Shown here: piece by piece, positions 60,588-64,000 of the stretch | Numbering within the stretch: the first letter of the stretch is position 1 | How the letters are laid out: every line of letters begins with the position of its first letter | NCBI GenBank assembly: GCA_043738425.1 | Contig: JAYUGJ010000007.1 | Span: forward strand, 17,445-81,444 | DNA from: PBB1 sp043738425 | GTDB lineage: Bacteria; Pseudomonadota; Gammaproteobacteria; Burkholderiales; Burkholderiaceae_C | DNA length: 64,000 bases | Reading direction: 5' to 3' | Notes under the pieces: generated by a model | Seen by the model: the letters and a program-made list of their open reading frames with translations, nothing else | What the model was told of the DNA's origin: nothing | Database searches by the model: none | Translations under genes and position numbers: made by a program

Positions 60588-62003
60588 TTACTGCGCTGCG
60601 CTGCGTTTCGAGGCAGCCTTTTTCACCGCGGTTGTCGCGGCGGCGTTAGCAGTGGTTACGCCAGCGGCGTCAGTGGGCTTTTGCGCCGCCTTGATCTGCT
60701 TGGTTTTGGCGATGGGTGTCAATGCGGTGCGCGCCACCAGTGCGGCTGCGGCAACCGCCGCTGGATCCTGGTGCAGCGCGATGAATTCACGCAGCTGCGG
60801 GTAGATTTTTTCACGCCAGCGGCTGCCCGAAAAAATGCCGTAGTGACCGGCACCGAGTGCGTCGTAGTGGAAGCGGCGGCGTGGGTCTACGCCGGTACAC
60901 AGGTCGTGGGCAGCCCGGGTTTGGCCGGCACCCGAAATGTCGTCGCGCTCGCCTTCGATCGTCAGCAGCGCGGTGGTTTTGATGTCTTGCGGGCGCACCC
61001 GTTCGCCTTTGATGTCCCAGGTGCCGTTGACCAGCGAAAAGTCTTGGAACACCACCCGAATCGTGTCCAGGTAGTACTCGGCCGGCATGTCGAGCACCGC
61101 GTTGTACTCGTCGTAAAAGCTGCGGTGGAAGTCGGCGTTTTCGTCTTCGCCTTTCATCAAATCCATGTAGTAGTCGTAGTGCGATCGCAGGTGGTGGCTC
61201 GGGTTCATCGCAATGAAGCCGCTGTGCTGCATGAAGCCGGGGTAGACACGGCGCTGGCTGCCGGGGTAGTTGGTCGGCACGCTGAAGATCACGTTCTTTT
61301 CGAACCACTCGAGCGGCTTGTTGGTGGCCAGGTTGTTGACCGCGGTGGGCGACAAGCGCGCATCGATCGGCCCGCCCATCATCGTCATCGTGCGCGGCGT
61401 CGGCTCACCGCGGCTGGCCATCAGCGAAATCGCGGCCAGCACCGGCACGGTGGGCTGACACACCGAAATCACATTGACCTCGGGGCCGATGAAGCGGATG
61501 AATTCCTGCACGTACTCGACGTAGTCGTCGAGGCCGAAACTGCCGACCTCGGCGGGCACCATGCGCGCATCGGTCCAGTCGGTGATGTAGACCTTGTGGT
61601 GCTGCAGCAGCTCGCGCACGGTTTCACGCAGCAGCGTCGAGTGGTGACCCGACAGCGGCGCCACCACCAGCACCGTCGGCTGGTTTTTCATCTGCGTGAG
61701 CATCGGCACATCGTCAGTGAAACGCTTGAAGCGCAGCAAGCGGCAAAACGGTTTTTCGAGTGCGGTTTGCTGGTGCACCGCTGCTTCGATGCCATCGACC
61801 TGCACCGAGTGGATATTGAACTCAGGCTTTTCGTAAACCTTCGACAGCCGGTGCATCAGGTTCAATCCGGCCGACACGCGCGGTGCCTGCAGCGTGTGCG
61901 TGAACGGCGACAGCGGGTGGCTGTACAGCTTGGACGAGGCGCTGGCGAATTCGGCAAACGGACTCAACAACGCGCGCTGGGATTCGTACCACTGATAGAG
62001 CAT
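60588..62003 (-). CDS. phaZ: Intracellular polyhydroxyalkanoate depolymerase
   Basis: PhaZ mobilises stored PHB granules. The 471-residue protein has the alpha/beta-hydrolase core with VISVCQPTVP, where C182 is the nucleophile (Cys instead of Ser, as in Ralstonia PhaZa1), WFEKNVIFSVPTNYPGSQRRVYPGFMQ, and the catalytic His in the GAGHYGIFSGSRWR region. After residue 420 an Ala/Lys-rich tail follows, like phasin and histone-like proteins that associate with granules. ATG 62003 (minus, MLYQWYESQ) is preferred over an earlier in-frame start; an AAGGA ribosome binding site precedes it. Confidence 0.94.
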   Translation of the reverse strand: MLYQWYESQRALLSPFAEFASASSKLYSHPLSPFTHTLQAPRVSAGLNLMHRLSKVYEKPEFNIHSVQVDGIEAAVHQQTALEKPFCRLLRFKRFTDDVPMLTQMKNQPTVLVVAPLSGHHSTLLRETVRELLQHHKVYITDWTDARMVPAEVGSFGLDDYVEYVQEFIRFIGPEVNVISVCQPTVPVLAAISLMASRGEPTPRTMTMMGGPIDARLSPTAVNNLATNKPLEWFEKNVIFSVPTNYPGSQRRVYPGFMQHSGFIAMNPSHHLRSHYDYYMDLMKGEDENADFHRSFYDEYNAVLDMPAEYYLDTIRVVFQDFSLVNGTWDIKGERVRPQDIKTTALLTIEGERDDISGAGQTRAAHDLCTGVDPRRRFHYDALGAGHYGIFSGSRWREKIYPQLREFIALHQDPAAVAAAALVARTALTPIAKTKQIKAAQKPTDAAGVTTANAAATTAVKKAASKRSAAQ

Positions 62004-62086
62004 GAGAAATCCTTGGTGGATCGAACGCGCCGGCGGCGGGTAGGTGAATGTATCGGCTAGTAACCTGCAGCGGCGGCGATTGGCGC

Positions 62087-62121
62087 TGCGGTGCACTCAC
62101 CCGAAAAATTGTTGCGGTGCA
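62087..62121 (-). promoter_or_regulatory. Paired TGCACCGCA sites upstream of phaZ
   Basis: On the minus strand the same 9-base word TGCACCGCA occurs twice, at 62121-62113 and 62095-62087, 26 bases apart, about 85-120 bases before phaZ. PhaR-type regulators of PHA genes bind TGC/GCA-rich sites, so these could be operators. This is inferred only. Confidence 0.35.
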
Positions 62122-62231
62122 CCATTCTATCGGTTTGTCTTGGACGTGTGCTGTTTTTGCCGCCGAAAAATTGGCCATCCGCGCACAACTGAACGGCGCG
62201 CATTGCGGGCGGGTCAGTTGACTGACGGCGC

Positions 62232-62255
62232 AAAAAAGCCCGGCGTCGCCGGGCT
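62232..62255 (-). terminator. Rho-independent terminator downstream of tyrB
   Basis: On the minus strand an 8-bp stem AGCCCGGC/GCCGGGCT with a 3-base loop is followed by six Ts. It begins 23 bases after the tyrB stop and so ends the tyrB transcript before phaZ. Confidence 0.85.
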
Positions 62256-62278
62256 GTTGGTGCAGTGCGCGGGCTATG

Positions 62279-63475
62279 TCAGCTGACCTGCCCGATCGCT
62301 TTGACCACCGCATCGATGTTGCCGTGGTTCAGCGCGGCCACGCAAATGCGGCCCGAGTCGACGCCGTAGATGCCGAACTCGTTGCGCAGCCGTTCCATTT
62401 GCGGCTTGGCCAGTCCGGTGTAGCTGAACATGCCTTTTTGGCGGGTGATGAAGCTGACGTCTTGCGTGCTGCCGGCCGCCGTCAGGCGGGTTTGCAGCAG
62501 CGCACGCATGTCTTTGATGCGCACCCGCATGCCGGCCAGCTCGTCTTCCCACATCGCGCGAAGCGCAGGTGTGGTGAGCACGGTGGCAACGATTTGCGCG
62601 CCGTGGGTCGGTGGGTTGGAATAGTTGGTGCGGATGACGATCTTCAGCTGGCTCAGCACGCGGGTCATTTCTTCTTTGCTCGCGCACACCACGCTCAACG
62701 CGCCGACGCGCTCGCCGTACAACGAGAAGCTTTTCGAAAACGAGGTGGCGACGAAGAAGTCGAGCCCGGCATGCAAGAACTGCGCGATCACCGCGCCGTC
62801 TTCCGCAATGCCGTCGCCGAACCCTTGGTACGCCATGTCGAGAAACGCCACCAACCCGCGCGCCTTGACTGCCGCCACCACCTGCGCCCATTGCGCCGCG
62901 GTGATGTCGTAGCCGGTCGGGTTGTGGCAGCAGGCATGGAGTACGAAAATGGTGCCCGCAGGTGCTGCATTCAGTGCCGCCAGCATGCCTTCGAAGTTCA
63001 CGCCGCGCTTGGCTGCGTCGTAATACGGGTAGCTTTCAACCTCGAAGCCGGCTTGCGTGAACAGGCCGCGGTGGTTCTCCCAGCTGGGGTCAGAAATCAT
63101 GACCTTGGCGTTGGGGCTCAATTTTTTCAGAAAGTCGGAGCCGATTTTCAGACCGCCCGTGCCGCCTATGCCCTGGGCGGTGGCGATGCGGCCAGCTTTC
63201 ACCGGTTCGCTGTCGGCGCCAAACACCAGCGCCTTGACGGCCGCGTCGTAGGCGGCGATACCGTCAATCGGCAAATAGCCGCGCGGTTTGGGAGACGCCA
63301 TCATCTGCGCTTCGGCTGCCTGCACGCATTTCAGCAAAGGCAGCTTGCCGTTGTCGTCGTAATACACACCCACGCCGAGGTTTACTTTAGCGGGGTTGGG
63401 GTCGGCGTTGAACTGTTCGTTCAAGCCCAGGATCGGGTCGCGCGGGGCCATCTCGACAGCGGTAAACAAAGACAT
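62279..63475 (-). CDS. tyrB: Aromatic amino acid aminotransferase (TyrB/AspC family)
   Basis: This PLP-dependent class I aminotransferase interconverts aromatic (and likely acidic) amino acids and keto acids. The 398-residue protein has the substrate-domain start LGLNEQFNADPNPAKVNLGVGVYYDDNG, HACCHNPTG, and the PLP lysine K248 in SFSKSFSLYGERVG, near the E. coli position. TyrB versus AspC cannot be settled from motifs; TyrB is the usual annotation in Burkholderiales. ATG 63475 (minus) has an AGGAAG ribosome binding site. Confidence 0.93.
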   Translation of the reverse strand: MSLFTAVEMAPRDPILGLNEQFNADPNPAKVNLGVGVYYDDNGKLPLLKCVQAAEAQMMASPKPRGYLPIDGIAAYDAAVKALVFGADSEPVKAGRIATAQGIGGTGGLKIGSDFLKKLSPNAKVMISDPSWENHRGLFTQAGFEVESYPYYDAAKRGVNFEGMLAALNAAPAGTIFVLHACCHNPTGYDITAAQWAQVVAAVKARGLVAFLDMAYQGFGDGIAEDGAVIAQFLHAGLDFFVATSFSKSFSLYGERVGALSVVCASKEEMTRVLSQLKIVIRTNYSNPPTHGAQIVATVLTTPALRAMWEDELAGMRVRIKDMRALLQTRLTAAGSTQDVSFITRQKGMFSYTGLAKPQMERLRNEFGIYGVDSGRICVAALNHGNIDAVVKAIGQVS

Positions 63476-63649
63476 GGGAGCTTCCTAAAAATTGAAGAAA
63501 AAGCGGCGCGCACTGACATTCGGTAACCATGACGAGCCCGTCTGGTGGACTGCGCTTCCACGGGCCGTGGCTTGCAATCTGCGGTTTTGCCCGGATGTCG
63601 TATGCTGATTGGTTATTCACGATTTTAACGGCGCTTGCGCGGGGTTTTC

Positions 63650-64000
63650 ATGCCAGAAATAGTGGAAGTGATGACGGACGCCCCCGGGGCGGTGGTGGCA
63701 GGCAAAGAGGGCACGTTCGTGCGCTACCCGAATTCGCCTTTCGAGCTGTTTCAGCCCTACGCGCCAGCGGGGGACCAGCCGCAGGCGATTGCCAAGCTGA
63801 TTGAGGGCGTGAACGACGGCGAAGTCTTCCAGACCTTGCTTGGCGTGACCGGCTCGGGCAAAACTTTCACGATGGCGAACGTGATCGCGCAGCTGGGGCG
63901 CCCGGCCATCGTTTTTGCGCCCAACAAAACGCTGGCCGCGCAGTTGTATAGCGAATTTCGCGAATTCTTCCCGAAGAACGCGGTCGAATACTTCGTCAGC
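63650..64000 (+). CDS. uvrB: UvrB excinuclease subunit, 5' part (runs off the window)
   Basis: The open frame continues to the window end (117 codons). It has the start of UvrB: GDQPQAIAKLIEGVNDGE, the Walker A motif GVTGSGKT at residues 65-72, IVFAPNKTLAAQLYSEFREFFPKNAVEYFVS. UvrB is the damage-verification helicase of nucleotide excision repair. There is an N-terminal extension of about 30 residues before the conserved core (ATG 63650). I could not find a convincing LexA box in the 174-bp gap upstream. Confidence 0.95.
   Translation, partial: MPEIVEVMTDAPGAVVAGKEGTFVRYPNSPFELFQPYAPAGDQPQAIAKLIEGVNDGEVFQTLLGVTGSGKTFTMANVIAQLGRPAIVFAPNKTLAAQLYSEFREFFPKNAVEYFVS

Noticed and set aside
58498..62060. 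Two plus-strand frames of over 500 codons (58498-60036 and 60513-62060)
   Set aside because: They lie opposite the radical SAM, rsxB and phaZ genes, whose catalytic motifs are intact on the minus strand.
62776..63000. Sigma-54 or other promoter inside tyrB
   Set aside because: Only fortuitous GG/GC pairs; it is coding sequence on the minus strand.
63476..63649. LexA (SOS) box upstream of uvrB
   Set aside because: No CTGT-N8-ACAG-like sequence was found in the gap, so SOS control is not claimed.

Overview
The window is about 64 kb of GC-rich, tightly packed chromosome from a betaproteobacterium, most likely order Burkholderiales. The family cannot be fixed from the sequence. Three things support this: the chains scpB-rluB-ndk-rlmN-pilF-rodZ-ispG-hisS-yfgM-bamB-der-hfq-hflX-hflK-hflC-hisZ-purA and rpsB-tsf-pyrH-frr-uppS-cdsA-dxr-rseP-bamA-skp-lpxD-fabZ-lpxA-lpxB-rnhB, both familiar in Burkholderiales; an intracellular polyhydroxyalkanoate depolymerase with a Cys nucleophile; and a 6S RNA gene directly downstream of zapA. 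No insertion sequence, prophage, CRISPR array or rRNA was seen.

Layout. 246-22755 (+) is housekeeping: chromosome segregation, rRNA modification, nucleotide metabolism, type IV pilus and cell-shape factors, the MEP enzyme IspG, HisRS, the BAM lipoprotein BamB, GTPases, Hfq, the HflKC complex, HisZ, PurA, a phosphoribosyltransferase and RNase R. A tRNA-Leu(CAG) lies on the minus strand between the last two. 23064-38654 (+) is the translation, isoprenoid, phospholipid and outer-membrane block, with many ATGA-type overlaps. 38684-45258 is a looser accessory stretch: a photolyase-like protein, a zinc-ribbon/glutaredoxin membrane protein, YbiB, two tandem exported SRPBCC proteins, a PAS/degenerate-GGDEF protein, 6S RNA, and zapA with a small coiled-coil gene. 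45287-54056 (+) is a cobalamin uptake and salvage operon behind a B12 riboswitch: btuB-cobU-btuF-btuC-btuD-cobT-cobS-cobC. 54078-56058 holds an Nramp-like carrier and a DUF1345 membrane protein. From 56089 to 63475 the genes are on the minus strand: a methyltransferase with a His/Asp-rich tail, a coupled set rsxB - B12-type radical SAM gene - nth, phaZ and tyrB. uvrB (+) starts at 63650 and runs off the end.

How parts connect. The riboswitch should shut the B12 operon when cobalamin is plentiful. The operon imports corrinoids (BtuB/F/C/D) and attaches the lower ligand (CobU/T/S/C), but no gene for corrin-ring synthesis is present here. A plausible cobalamin user, the radical SAM protein, lies a few kb downstream, coupled to a ferredoxin-type RsxB.

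Most unusual signals. Short in-frame tandem repeats, mostly with a 12-bp period, sit in dispensable termini or loops of at least eight proteins and are concentrated in the B12 operon. A radical SAM gene with Cx4Cx2C spacing sits between rsxB and nth. A perfect 26-bp palindrome lies just upstream of the B12 riboswitch. A five-copy 13-bp minisatellite lies between ybiB and the SRPBCC genes. All functions are assigned by reading motifs; no database search was run.
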